A program made the position numbers and the translations under genes. From assembly GCA_035556135.1 (NCBI GenBank), contig DATMFO010000005.1:281768-345767 (forward strand): a DNA stretch of 64,000 nt, written 5' to 3'. Below are positions 25,720 through 35,261 of the stretch, in pieces. Each line of letters opens with the position of its first letter. Within the stretch, counting starts at the first letter, position 1. Source of the DNA: ZC4RG30 sp035556135 (GTDB taxonomy: Bacteria > Pseudomonadota > Gammaproteobacteria > Steroidobacterales > Steroidobacteraceae). The notes beneath the pieces were generated by a model that was given only the letters and a program-made list of their open reading frames with translations, did not search any database and had not been told where the DNA came from.

Positions 25720-27105
25720 ATGGCAACGATTTCCTCCCTTGGCGTCGGGTCTGGCATGGACATCAACTCGCTGGTCAGCCAGCTGGTGGCTGCCGAGCGT
25801 GCGCCCAAGGACGGCCGCCTCACGCGTGAAGACGCGAAGCTCACCCAGGAATTCTCCGCCCTCGCCATGCTCAAGGGCGCCATGTCGGGACTGCAGGGCG
25901 CGGCCACTGCCGTGCGCACTCCCGCTTCCCTTGCACTCAGCAAGGCAACGGTTGGAGACGAGCAGTATTTCACCGCGTCGACTTCAGCCACCGCCATCGC
26001 CGGCAGCTACCAGATCGAGGTGCAGCGCCTGGCCACCGCCGCGCGGCTGGGTTCCGATGCCTATGTCGATGGGCCCACCAGTGTGGTCGGCACGGGCACG
26101 CTGACCATTGCCGTCGGCGAGGAGTCGTTCGACGTCGCGATTGCCGAGGATGGCAATACGCTGGCGCAGATCCGCGATGCCATCAACTCTGCCGCCGGCA
26201 ACACGTCGGTTCGCGCCACCCTGGTCGGCGACGCCAGCGGCAGCTACCTGGTGCTAACCGGCACCGCCACCGGCGCGGCCAACAGCATTGCCGTCAGCAC
26301 CGCGGATGCCGATGCCGGCCTGCAGCAACTGGCTGCCGACCTGAATGCCTTCGATGCGGATCGCGACGTGGCTGCCGACGATGCCCTCGTGCTGGTATCC
26401 GGTTACCAGATCCGCAGCGGGAAAAATGCCATCACCGGCGCCATCGACGGCGTGACGCTGAACCTGAAGAAGGTGACCGCGGAAGGTGAGCCGGTCTCGC
26501 TTGCGGTCGAGCGGGATGATGCAGCGATCCAGAAGAAGGTCGAGGCTTTCGTGGCCTCGTACAATTCCCTGGCGCAGCAGGTCAAGACACTGGGCCGCTA
26601 TGACGCGGCAACCAAGACAGCCGGACCGATGCTGGGTGATTCCTTGCTGCGCGGGGTGGACACCCAGTTGCGCCGCATCCTCAGTGAGCCGGTGCCGGGT
26701 ACCACGGGCAACTACCGCACGCTCACCAGCCTGGGCATCAGCGTCACCGCTGCAGGCACGCTGCAACTGGATGCGGCGAAGTTCAAGGAAGCGCTGGCCG
26801 CCGACCCGCAGGCCGTGAACCGCGTGTTCTCGTCCGAATCGGGCGTGGGCGTGCGTGTCGCGGAGTACCTGGATGGGCGGTTGTCCTCCAGCGGCGAGGT
26901 CGCCGCGCGCAACGCGCGCATCGACACGCAGCGCCGCCGCCTGGACCAGGAGAAGGAAGCACTGGACGTGCGCATGCGCGCCGTACAGCAGCGCTACCTG
27001 AAGCAGTTCACCGCCATGGACGGACTGCTGGCGCAGATGCAATCCACTTCGAACTACCTCAGCCAGCAGCTGGACAGCCTGGCCAAGGCCACCACCCGCG
27101 GCTGA
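25720..27105 (+). CDS. fliD: Filament cap protein FliD (HAP2)
   Basis: Cap that promotes flagellin polymerisation at the filament tip, 461 residues. The N-terminus ISSLGVGSGMDINSLVSQL is diagnostic. The middle holds an IN-type stretch (GTLTIAVGEESFDVAI), and the C-terminus has FTAMDGLLAQMQSTSNYLS, typical of the FliD C-terminal coiled coil. A sigma-28 promoter for fliS follows 45 bases after the stop. Confidence 0.95.
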   Translation: MATISSLGVGSGMDINSLVSQLVAAERAPKDGRLTREDAKLTQEFSALAMLKGAMSGLQGAATAVRTPASLALSKATVGDEQYFTASTSATAIAGSYQIEVQRLATAARLGSDAYVDGPTSVVGTGTLTIAVGEESFDVAIAEDGNTLAQIRDAINSAAGNTSVRATLVGDASGSYLVLTGTATGAANSIAVSTADADAGLQQLAADLNAFDADRDVAADDALVLVSGYQIRSGKNAITGAIDGVTLNLKKVTAEGEPVSLAVERDDAAIQKKVEAFVASYNSLAQQVKTLGRYDAATKTAGPMLGDSLLRGVDTQLRRILSEPVPGTTGNYRTLTSLGISVTAAGTLQLDAAKFKEALAADPQAVNRVFSSESGVGVRVAEYLDGRLSSSGEVAARNARIDTQRRRLDQEKEALDVRMRAVQQRYLKQFTAMDGLLAQMQSTSNYLSQQLDSLAKATTRG

Positions 27106-27150
27106 GCGGGCGTCACTGCCGGCGAAGGCCTTCCACCCCGCAGGCCACCC

Positions 27151-27177
27151 TCAAGTTCCGGCCATCCGGGCCGTTAA
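27151..27177 (+). promoter_or_regulatory. Sigma-28 (FliA) promoter of fliS
   Basis: TCAAGTTC, an 11-base spacer and GCCGTTAA. The element is almost the same as the fliC promoter, including spacer ends CGGCCA and CGG. It lies 26 bases before the fliS ATG, which has AGCAGGAG upstream. Confidence 0.83.
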
Positions 27178-27203
27178 GTCGCATGTAGAGCAGGAGTTCT
27201 CGC

Positions 27204-27602
27204 ATGTCGGCCTATCCCAGCAGATCAAGTCTCGCCGCCTATCGTTCCGTCGCCGCGCACAGCCGCGTCGATGCGTCCGATCCCCATGGGCTCATCGTGA
27301 TGCTGATGGATGGCGCGCTGGAGCGTGTGGCCTCGGCGCGCGGCGCCATGGAGCATGGCGACAACGAAGTGAAGAACCGCCTCATCCACCGGGCCGTGGC
27401 CATCGTGCAGGAACTGCGCGCCAGCCTGAACCTGGAAGCCGGCGGGGAGATCGCCGCCAACATGGGCGACCTCTACGACTACTGCGGCCGCCAGCTGGTG
27501 CGCGCCAACGCCGAGAACCGGCCGGAGATGCTGGACGAGGTGGGCCACCTGCTGCGCGAGATCCGCGGCGCCTGGATCCAGATCCCGGCGCGGCAGCGGT
27601 GA
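27204..27602 (+). CDS. fliS: Flagellin export chaperone FliS
   Basis: Chaperone that binds the flagellin C-terminus before export. The 132-residue helical protein has YRSVAAHSRVDASDPHGLIVML near its start, the family's Tyr/Asp-rich segment, and NLEAGGEIAANMGDLYDYC, equivalent to the NxEKGGEIA..L..LYxY block of FliS. Its stop overlaps the next gene's GTG. Confidence 0.94.
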   Translation: MSAYPSRSSLAAYRSVAAHSRVDASDPHGLIVMLMDGALERVASARGAMEHGDNEVKNRLIHRAVAIVQELRASLNLEAGGEIAANMGDLYDYCGRQLVRANAENRPEMLDEVGHLLREIRGAWIQIPARQR

Positions 27603-27856
27603 ACACCGTGCGCGGCGCCATGCCCGCCGCGCGCCGGCTGCTGGCGCAGAATGTGATGGCCTCCACATTCCAGCTGGTGCGCAGCGTGTGCGAGCGCGCA
27701 CCGACGGCCACCATCCGCGAACTGATGGGCGAACGCCAGCGCCAGATGGCCGATCTGGCACGCCACGTGAATACAGGGGAGGGTGCCGGTTCGCTGGCGG
27801 CCCTCCGGGCTGCGGTGGCTGAATCGGACCGCACGCTGGAGCAACTGATCGGCTAG
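27599..27856 (+). CDS. FliT-like small flagellar chaperone (tentative)
   Basis: An 85-residue helical protein starting at GTG 27599 and overlapping fliS by 4 bases. There is no strong motif; the call rests on size, helical character (ATIRELMGERQRQMADLARH and a C-terminal SDRTLEQLIG) and its position directly after fliS, where fliT usually lies. It could instead be an unrelated lineage-specific protein. Confidence 0.5.
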   Translation: MNTVRGAMPAARRLLAQNVMASTFQLVRSVCERAPTATIRELMGERQRQMADLARHVNTGEGAGSLAALRAAVAESDRTLEQLIG

Positions 27857-27884
27857 TCGGTCAACGCCCCGGCCAGAGGGAACC

Positions 27885-28484
27885 ATGTTCGAGGGCGTAG
27901 ACACAGTCATCCTGAACAACGAGCTGGCCTATCAGGACCTGCTGCCAGTGGCATTCAAGCCGCTGGTGAAGCCGCTGGAGCTGCCGGCCATCACTGCGCT
28001 CACCGACCGCAACGTGCGCATGCTGCAGGTATGTGCAGTGCTCGAGGAGCACGGCGCCACCGAAAAGAAGGACGAGTCATCTCCTCATGCCGCCGACATG
28101 CTGCGGCTGGAAGTGAAGGTGAACCTGCTGCTGGACCTGGTGGGTCAGCTGCTGGCCGCCCAGCTGCCCCGGCCCGCGCCGACCCTGGTGCGGTTCAACG
28201 CCATGGGCGCGCTGTGGAAAACCCTGGACCCCCCGCGGGTGGGCCAGCAGGGCCTGCTGGAGATCTGGCTGCGCGACAGCCTGCCCCAGCCGCTGGCGCT
28301 GGTGGCGAACGTCACGCAGGTGGCCGCTGACGGACATGTGAAGGCCGCCTTCGTGCCGCCGGGGGAAGCCACGGCCGACCTGCTGGAAAAACTGGCGTTC
28401 CGCCGTCACCGGCGCCAGGTCGCCGGCGTCCGCCAGCCGCGCCGCGCCGGAAGTGAGAGCACCATCACACGCATCCTCCGGTAA
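27885..28484 (+). CDS. Uncharacterised flagellar-cluster protein, possibly an atypical PilZ domain
   Basis: A 199-residue protein with GAGGGAAC upstream of ATG 27885. It has an N-terminal variable part, a helix (LRLEVKVNLLLDLVGQLLAAQL), then a beta-rich C-terminal region: GLLEIWLRDSLPQPLALVANV, VKAAFVPPGEATADLLEKL, FRRHRRQVAGVRQPR. This layout and the location after fliS resemble the atypical PilZ proteins next to flagellar genes in Xanthomonas. The canonical c-di-GMP motifs RxxxR and D/NxSxxG are not visible, so ligand binding is unproven. If PilZ-like it might be a c-di-GMP or protein-interaction module; otherwise unknown. Confidence 0.5.
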   Translation: MFEGVDTVILNNELAYQDLLPVAFKPLVKPLELPAITALTDRNVRMLQVCAVLEEHGATEKKDESSPHAADMLRLEVKVNLLLDLVGQLLAAQLPRPAPTLVRFNAMGALWKTLDPPRVGQQGLLEIWLRDSLPQPLALVANVTQVAADGHVKAAFVPPGEATADLLEKLAFRRHRRQVAGVRQPRRAGSESTITRILR

Positions 28485-28485
28485 T

Positions 28486-28500
28486 TGACGCCATGCGTCA
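28486..28500. promoter_or_regulatory. Inverted repeat upstream of the FleQ-like gene
   Basis: TGACGC-CAT-GCGTCA, a perfect 6-base inverted repeat 63 bases before the activator start. The TGACG half resembles the arms of the GTGA-N6-TCAC sites found at other flagellar promoters, so it may be an autoregulatory site. Confidence 0.35.
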
Positions 28501-28563
28501 CTTTTCCGACGCCTCCCTTCGGCAACAATCCTTCCCGTCCTTCAAAACAACAAAGACGGGTTC

Positions 28564-29736
<1,173 letters not shown>

Positions 29737-29755
29737 CGCGCCGGTCTCCAGAACC

Positions 29756-29769
29756 GTGACGTGCTTCAC
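29756..29769. promoter_or_regulatory. Candidate activator site GTGA-N6-TCAC upstream of the second activator gene
   Basis: GTGACGTGCTTCAC, an exact copy of the pattern also found at 13347, 47125 and 48565. It lies 19 bases before a sigma-54-like element at 29789. Confidence 0.5.
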
Positions 29770-29783
29770 CTGATGGGCAGGGT

Positions 29784-30824
29784 ATGGCCGGCACGGAACT
29801 TGCTCTCCTCCAGGGCATGCAGAACAACGACGATTCCCTGCTCACTGCCCGCGACCCCGTAGTCGTCGACCAGGCCTCGCGCGCGCTGTACTCGCTTGCC
29901 AGCCGCGTTGCTGCCACCGACTGCACCGTGCTGATCAACGGCGAGTCCGGCACCGGCAAGGAAGTGCTGGCGCGTTTCATCCACGACCGCTCGCCGCGCG
30001 CCAGGGCGCCCTTCGTGGCGATCAACTGCGCGGCCATCCCCGAATCCATGCTCGAGGCCATGCTGTTCGGCTACGAGCGCGGCGCCTTCACGGGCGCGAC
30101 CAATGCCCACCCGGGCAAGTTCGAACAGGCCCAGGGCGGCACCCTGCTGCTGGACGAGATCACTGAAATGCCGCTGGCGCTGCAGGCCAAGCTGCTGCGT
30201 GTGCTGCAGGAGCGCGAGGTGGAGCGCCTGGGCGCCCACACCATGTTGAACCTGGATGTGCGCGTGATCGCCACCACCAACCGCGACCTGCGTGTGGAGG
30301 TGAAGGCCGGCCGCTTCCGCGAGGACCTCTACTACCGCCTGTGTGTGTTCCCGATGACCATCTCGGCGCTGCGCCAGCGGCGCGATGACGTGCTGCCACT
30401 GGCCATGCGCCTGCTGGAACTGCGCAGCCGCGGTGGCCGCATTCCCGCGCTGTCGGCCGACGCCGCGCAGCTGCTGCTGACCTACACCTGGCCGGGCAAC
30501 ATCCGCGAGCTGGACAACCTGCTGCAGCGGGCGGTGATCCTCTCCGGCGATGCAGTGATCGGCGCTTCGCACATCCGCTTCGAAAGCCTGGGCGAAGTGC
30601 CCGCCGCTGCGCCCGTGCAGCGCGCCGCAGCTGCACTGGCCGGACTGCAGGTCAAGCCGTTGCGTGGCACCTTGCGCGCCGCCGAGCGACAGATCCTGCT
30701 GACCGCACTGAGAGGTGGCGCAAGCCGCCGCGACGTGGCCGAGACGCTCGGCATCAGTCCCCGCACGCTGCGCTACAAGCTGGCGCAGCTGCGTTCCACC
30801 GGCATTGACGTGCCGGCTGCCTGA
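29784..30824 (+). CDS. Sigma-54-dependent activator, FleR/FlrC-like but without a receiver domain
   Basis: Second AAA+ enhancer-binding protein, 346 residues from ATG 29784. It has GESGTGKE (Walker A), the intact sigma-54 loop GAFTGA, GGTLLLDEITEM (Walker B), WPGNIRELDNLL, and a C-terminal helix-turn-helix GASRRDVAETLGISPRTLRYK close to FleR/FlrC. The phospho-acceptor receiver domain of FleR is missing, and no FleS-type kinase is in the window. Start choice is open: a sigma-54-like element covers 29789-29804 and would initiate at about 29815, two bases before ATG 29817, which gives a 335-residue product still containing the whole AAA+ domain. fliE starts 17 bases after the stop, so this gene probably leads the fliE-fliF-fliH-fliI-fliJ-fliK operon. 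Confidence 0.88.
   Translation: MAGTELALLQGMQNNDDSLLTARDPVVVDQASRALYSLASRVAATDCTVLINGESGTGKEVLARFIHDRSPRARAPFVAINCAAIPESMLEAMLFGYERGAFTGATNAHPGKFEQAQGGTLLLDEITEMPLALQAKLLRVLQEREVERLGAHTMLNLDVRVIATTNRDLRVEVKAGRFREDLYYRLCVFPMTISALRQRRDDVLPLAMRLLELRSRGGRIPALSADAAQLLLTYTWPGNIRELDNLLQRAVILSGDAVIGASHIRFESLGEVPAAAPVQRAAAALAGLQVKPLRGTLRAAERQILLTALRGGASRRDVAETLGISPRTLRYKLAQLRSTGIDVPAA
29789..29804 (+). promoter_or_regulatory. Sigma-54-like promoter for the second activator and fliE operon
   Basis: CGGCACGGAACTTGCT keeps the invariant GG and GC ten bases apart; the first base is C instead of T. It shares GGCACGGAA with elements at 47156 and 48589. It lies just inside the longest version of the gene, which is why a downstream start (29817) is considered. 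Confidence 0.55.
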
Positions 30825-30841
30825 ATCCACTGGTAACCCCC

Positions 30842-31180
30842 ATGAGCAACCTGCAGATCGACAGCGTGCTGGCGCAGATCCGTGCCCTGCAGCAGCAGAC
30901 GAAGATCGGCGCGCCTGCCGCGCTGAAGAGTCCGGCCGCCACGAAGGAAGCCGGCGGAGCCAGCTTCGCCAGTGTGCTGAAGCAGGGGCTGGATGCCGTG
31001 AACCAGACGCAGGCCAGGTCCAATGACCTGGCCACGCGCTTCGAGCGCGGCGATCCGGGAGTCGAGCTCTCGCAGGTGATGCTCGAATCGAACAAGGCCT
31101 CGGTGGCGTTCCGCGCCACCGTGGAGGTCCGCAACCGCCTGGTCAGTGCGTACCAGGAAATCATGAACATGCCCATCTGA
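30842..31180 (+). CDS. fliE: Flagellar MS-ring/rod adaptor FliE
   Basis: Small exported junction protein between MS-ring and rod, 112 residues. The C-terminal half is diagnostic: LSQVMLESNKASVAFRAT and EVRNRLVSAYQEIMNMPI. The N-terminus is Gln/Ala-rich. It sits between the second activator gene and fliF, with a 16-base gap to fliF. Confidence 0.95.
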   Translation: MSNLQIDSVLAQIRALQQQTKIGAPAALKSPAATKEAGGASFASVLKQGLDAVNQTQARSNDLATRFERGDPGVELSQVMLESNKASVAFRATVEVRNRLVSAYQEIMNMPI

Positions 31181-31196
31181 TGCATAAGGCCAAGCC

Positions 31197-32795
31197 ATGA
31201 GTTCCGAAGCTGCCGTCCCCATGAGAACCGCACCTGCGCTGGCAGGGCTGAAGCCATTGCTGCTGATGCTCGGTGTTGCCGGCGCCGTGGCCGCGGGTGT
31301 GGGCATCGCCCTGTGGTCACAGGCTCCCAGCTACAGCCTGCTGTTCGGCAACCTCAGCGATGCCGATGCTGCGCAGCTGGTGCAGTCGCTGGACCAGTCC
31401 GGCATTCCCTACAAGGTGGAGCAAGGCGCCGTGCTCGTGCCTTCCGAACGCGTGACCGAGGCCCGCATGGGGCTGGCCGCCAAGGGCCTGCCGGCCTCCG
31501 GCGGCATCTCGCTGATGGAGAAGGAAGGTGGTTTCGGCCAGAGCCAGTTCATGGAGAACGCCCGCTACCAGCACGCCATCGAGACCGAGCTCGCCCGCAC
31601 CATCGCCAGCCTGAAGCCGGTGCAGGGTGCCCGCGTGCACCTGGCGGTGCCGCAGCAGTCCGCCTTCGTGCGCGACCGACGGCCGGCCAGTGCCTCGGTG
31701 TTCCTGCAGCTGCATGCGGGCCAGCGGCTGGACCGTGGCCAGGTGGAGGCCATCGTGAACCTCGTGGCTTCCAGCATTCCGGAGCTCTCCGCCGGCCAGG
31801 TCACGGTGGTGGACAGCCAGGGACGCCTGCTTTCCTCACCGCAGGAAAACGGCGAATTCGCCGCGCGCGAACAGCAGCTGGAGATCGCGCGCCGCCTCGA
31901 GGAAGACTACTCCCAGCGCATCGTGTCGCTGCTCACGCCGCTGCTCGGACCGGGCAGGGTGCGCGCGCAGGTGGTGGCGCAGATCGAGATGTCCACCACC
32001 GAGGAGGCGCGCGAGCAGTACCGGCCCGAAAGCCAGGTGGTCCGCAGCGAGCAGACCAGCGAGGATGTCAGCGGTGGTGCGGCGGGCCCGAAGGGCGTGC
32101 CCGGTGCACTGACCAACCAGCCCCCGCAGGGCGGCGTGGCGCTGCCGCCAGGTGAACAGCCGGCTGCCACGGCGCAGGCGGCAGGCACGGCCGGCCCGGA
32201 AAACGCGTCGCGGCAGGCGACACGCAATTACGAAATCGACCGCACGGTTGCCTACACGCGCCAGCCTGCCGGGCGCCTGCAGCGCCTGTCGGCTGCCGTG
32301 GTGATCGACAACCTGCGCACCACCACCGAGGAAGGCAAGGTCACCGAGGCGCCGCTCAGCGAGGAGCAGATTGCGCGCATCACGGCCCTGGTGCGCGATG
32401 CGGTGGGCTTCGACGAGGCACGCGGCGACCGCGTGTCGGTGGTCAACCAGAGTTTCCTGCAGGAAGTGGCCGAAGTGCCCGAGATCCAATCCCCGCCCAT
32501 CTGGGAAAACCCGCTGGTGCGTGACATCGCGCGCCTGCTGGCCGGGCTGGTGGTCGTGGTCCTGCTGCTGCTGTTCATCGTGCGGCCGCTGATCCGCAGC
32601 CTCGGCAGCTCGGTGAAGGCTGCGCTTGCGCCGCCGGCGCCGTTGCCCACGGCCATTGCGGCCGGCGGGCCCGCCAGCCGGCCGGCCGGGACGATTGCCT
32701 ACGAGCAGCAGATTGCCCAGGCCCGCGGCATCGTGGCCAAGGATCCGGCGCGGGTCGCGCAGGTGGTGAAGGACTGGGTGGAGAACGATGAGTGA
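31197..32795 (+). CDS. fliF: Flagellar MS-ring protein FliF
   Basis: Forms the MS-ring that houses the export gate. The 532-residue product has two membrane segments (about residues 19-41 and 442-460) flanking a periplasmic part with LFGNLSDADAAQLVQSLDQ, GRVRAQVVAQIEM and NYEIDRTVAYTRQPAG. The cytoplasmic C-terminal tail VVKDWVENDE is the FliG-binding end. fliG does not follow: the stop overlaps the fliH start directly (TGATG), unlike the common fliF-fliG-fliH order. Confidence 0.96.
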   Translation: MSSEAAVPMRTAPALAGLKPLLLMLGVAGAVAAGVGIALWSQAPSYSLLFGNLSDADAAQLVQSLDQSGIPYKVEQGAVLVPSERVTEARMGLAAKGLPASGGISLMEKEGGFGQSQFMENARYQHAIETELARTIASLKPVQGARVHLAVPQQSAFVRDRRPASASVFLQLHAGQRLDRGQVEAIVNLVASSIPELSAGQVTVVDSQGRLLSSPQENGEFAAREQQLEIARRLEEDYSQRIVSLLTPLLGPGRVRAQVVAQIEMSTTEEAREQYRPESQVVRSEQTSEDVSGGAAGPKGVPGALTNQPPQGGVALPPGEQPAATAQAAGTAGPENASRQATRNYEIDRTVAYTRQPAGRLQRLSAAVVIDNLRTTTEEGKVTEAPLSEEQIARITALVRDAVGFDEARGDRVSVVNQSFLQEVAEVPEIQSPPIWENPLVRDIARLLAGLVVVVLLLLFIVRPLIRSLGSSVKAALAPPAPLPTAIAAGGPASRPAGTIAYEQQIAQARGIVAKDPARVAQVVKDWVENDE

Positions 32796-33466
32796 TGAAC
32801 GTCCACACGGCTTCCCCTGAGGCGGCATCCGCCATTCTCGCTGACGCACGCGCCTGGACGGCGCCGCTGATCACCGACGGAGTTCCAACTGCCGGCCGCG
32901 CCGGGCGTCGCTCGGAGGCGCAGCGCGAGGAAGAGCGGCGGCTGTTTGCGGAAGCCGAGGCGGCGGGGCGCGCCGCCGGGCTGGCTGCGGCCCAGAAGGA
33001 AATTGCCGCGCGCACCGCGGCACTCGAGGAACGCAGCCGCGCCTGCACGGCCATGCTCGAGGCGCTGTCGCGCCCGCTGGCACAGCTGGATGACCAGGTG
33101 CATGAGCAGATCGCGAGGCTCGCAGTGCGCATCGCGCGGGCGGTCGTGCGACGTGAACTGCGCACCGATCCCGACCAGATCATAGGCATCGTGCGTGCCA
33201 TGGTGGCGCTGCTGCCGGCCAGCACGCAGGGATTGCGCGTGGTGGTCAACCCCGAAGATGCCGCGCTGCTGCGCGAAAGATTGCCGGCCGCGGGACCCGA
33301 GGCCGCCTGGAGCCTCATCGAGGATCCGACGCTGGCCCGCGGCGACTGCCGCGTGCACACCGACTACGCGCGCCTGGATGCGCGCGTGGAAACCCGCCTC
33401 AACGAGGCACTCACCGCCCTGGTTGGTGAAGAGCGGGCGCGGCCGCGCGATGGAGAGATTTCATGA
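32795..33466 (+). CDS. fliH: Flagellar export stator/regulator FliH
   Basis: Cytoplasmic regulator of the FliI ATPase. ATG 32795 shares one base with the fliF stop (GTG 32792 is an alternative) and gives 223 residues. The middle is a charged coiled coil with alternating Ala (EAEAAGRAAGLAAAQKE), followed by the conserved IARLAVRIARAVVRRELRT and the C-terminal LVGEE region. It overlaps fliI by 4 bases. Normally fliG lies between fliF and fliH; here nothing remains between them. Confidence 0.92.
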   Translation: MNVHTASPEAASAILADARAWTAPLITDGVPTAGRAGRRSEAQREEERRLFAEAEAAGRAAGLAAAQKEIAARTAALEERSRACTAMLEALSRPLAQLDDQVHEQIARLAVRIARAVVRRELRTDPDQIIGIVRAMVALLPASTQGLRVVVNPEDAALLRERLPAAGPEAAWSLIEDPTLARGDCRVHTDYARLDARVETRLNEALTALVGEERARPRDGEIS

Positions 33467-34812
33467 ACAGTGCAGCGCGCTGTGCCCCTTGGCGCGACCA
33501 GCTGGCCCGCTCGCTGGACGTAGCTGCAGCGCTGCCCGAACCGGCCGTGGAAGGGCAGCTCAACCGCATGGTGGGCCTCACGCTTGAAGCGCTGGGCTGC
33601 CAGGCCGCAGTGGGCGACCGCTGCGAAGTGACCGCTGCCAACGGTGAGTCCATCGAAGCCGAGGTGGTCGGATTCGCCGGCGAGCGGCTGTACCTGATGC
33701 CCACCGGCGACGTGCACGGTGTGAAGCCGGGCGCGCGCGTGGTGCCGCGCCATGGCGCCGGCCACGTGAAGGTGGGACCTGAATTGCTGGGACGCGTGAT
33801 CGATGGCGCCGGCGTCCCGCTGGATGGCCGCGGCCCCATCCTCGCGAACGGCCGTGCGCGCCTTACCGGCACGCAGCTGAATCCGCTGGCCAGGGCGCCC
33901 ATCTCCCGTCCGCTGGACGTGGGCATACGCGCCATCAATTCCCTGCTCACCGTGGGCCGCGGGCAGCGCCTTGGCCTTTTCGCCGGCAGCGGTGTGGGCA
34001 AGAGCGTGCTGCTGGGGATGATGGCCCGCTACACCGAAGCCGACGTGATCGTGGTCGGCCTGATCGGCGAGCGCGGGCGTGAGGTGAAGGAATTCATCGA
34101 GAAGATCCTGGGCGAGGAGGGGCGGGCCCGCGCCGTGGTGGTGGCCGCGCCCGCGGACAGCCCGCCGCTGCTGCGCCTGCATGGCGCATGGCGTGCCACG
34201 GCCATCGCCGAACACTTCCGCGACCAGGGGCACAACGTGCTCCTCATCATGGATTCCCTCACGCGTTTTGCGCAGGCGCAGCGCGAGATCGGACTTGCCA
34301 TCGGCGAGGCGCCAGCCACCAAGGGTTATCCGCCCTCGGTGTTCGCGCGGCTGCCGCAGCTGGTGGAGCGCGCGGGCAATGCCGGCGCCGATGCCGGTTC
34401 CATCACTGCGTTCTACACCGTGCTCACCGAGGGTGACGACCAGCAGGATCCCATCGCCGACAGCGCGCGCGCCATCCTCGACGGGCACATCGTGCTGTCG
34501 CGGCGCATCGCCGAGGCCGGGCATTATCCGGCCATCGACGTGGAAGCCTCCATCAGCCGCGTGATGCACGACATCGTGCCGCCGGCGCAGCTGAAGCAGG
34601 CACGTGCGCTGAAGCGGCTGCTGTCGCTGTATGAGCACAACCGTGACCTGGTGGCCATCGGCGCCTATCGCCCCGGCACTGATCCGCGCATCGATGCGGC
34701 CATCGCCGCGCATCCGCAGATCACCGGGTTCCTGCGCCAGGACCTGCATGAGCAGGTGGCATTCAAAGCCAGCGTGGCGCAGCTGGCCGAACTCATCGGG
34801 GATGCGGAATGA
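33463..34812 (+). CDS. fliI: Flagellar export ATPase FliI
   Basis: Hexameric ATPase that helps unload export substrates, 449 residues. Walker A GSGVGKS is near residue 175; GLIGERGREVKEF and LIMDSLTRFAQAQREIGLA (Walker B) follow, and the family signature PSVFARLPQLVERAG is present. The C-terminal IDAAIAAHPQITGFLRQD segment is typical. It overlaps fliH and fliJ by 4 bases each. Confidence 0.96.
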   Translation: MNSAARCAPWRDQLARSLDVAAALPEPAVEGQLNRMVGLTLEALGCQAAVGDRCEVTAANGESIEAEVVGFAGERLYLMPTGDVHGVKPGARVVPRHGAGHVKVGPELLGRVIDGAGVPLDGRGPILANGRARLTGTQLNPLARAPISRPLDVGIRAINSLLTVGRGQRLGLFAGSGVGKSVLLGMMARYTEADVIVVGLIGERGREVKEFIEKILGEEGRARAVVVAAPADSPPLLRLHGAWRATAIAEHFRDQGHNVLLIMDSLTRFAQAQREIGLAIGEAPATKGYPPSVFARLPQLVERAGNAGADAGSITAFYTVLTEGDDQQDPIADSARAILDGHIVLSRRIAEAGHYPAIDVEASISRVMHDIVPPAQLKQARALKRLLSLYEHNRDLVAIGAYRPGTDPRIDAAIAAHPQITGFLRQDLHEQVAFKASVAQLAELIGDAE

Positions 34813-35261
34813 CGCGCTCGGAACGCATGGCGCCGGTGCAGCGCCTGTTCGGCGAGACCGAGAAGACCCGCGCGCGCGAGCTTGGTGATGCGCAGCGCCG
34901 CCTGGCCGACGCCGAGGCGCGCCTGGCGGAATTGCAGGCCTATCGTGGCGAATACCTGTGCGCCTTCCGCAAGCGTGCCGAGGACGGTACCTCGGTGCGG
35001 GCGCTGCGCGACTTCCAGGCCTTCCTTGCGCGGCTCGAAGAAGCCCTGCGCCAGCAGGAGCAGATCGTGGCCACCGCGCGCGAGCAGACTGCCGGCAGCC
35101 GCGTCAACTGGCAGGGTGCCGCCCGCCAGGTGAAGGCCGTGGACTCGGTGGTCCATCGCTGGCAGGTGGCGGAAACCCGCGCCGGCGAGCGACGCGACCA
35201 GAAGGATACGGATGAGAGGGCGCAGCGTGCAGCGCTGCAGGCCAGGAGCCTGAGGGAGTGA
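34809..35261 (+). CDS. fliJ: Flagellar export chaperone/stalk protein FliJ
   Basis: Coiled-coil protein of 150 residues that links the FliI ring to FlhA. Nearly the entire chain is helical with heptads, e.g. ARELGDAQRRLADAEARLAE and FLARLEEALRQQEQIVAT. Little sequence conservation is expected; position between fliI and fliK with 4-base overlaps on both sides supports the call. Confidence 0.88.
   Translation: MTRSERMAPVQRLFGETEKTRARELGDAQRRLADAEARLAELQAYRGEYLCAFRKRAEDGTSVRALRDFQAFLARLEEALRQQEQIVATAREQTAGSRVNWQGAARQVKAVDSVVHRWQVAETRAGERRDQKDTDERAQRAALQARSLRE

Noticed and set aside
32784..32800. Remnant of fliG between fliF and fliH
   Set aside because: The two genes overlap directly; no spare sequence exists that could be a degraded fliG.
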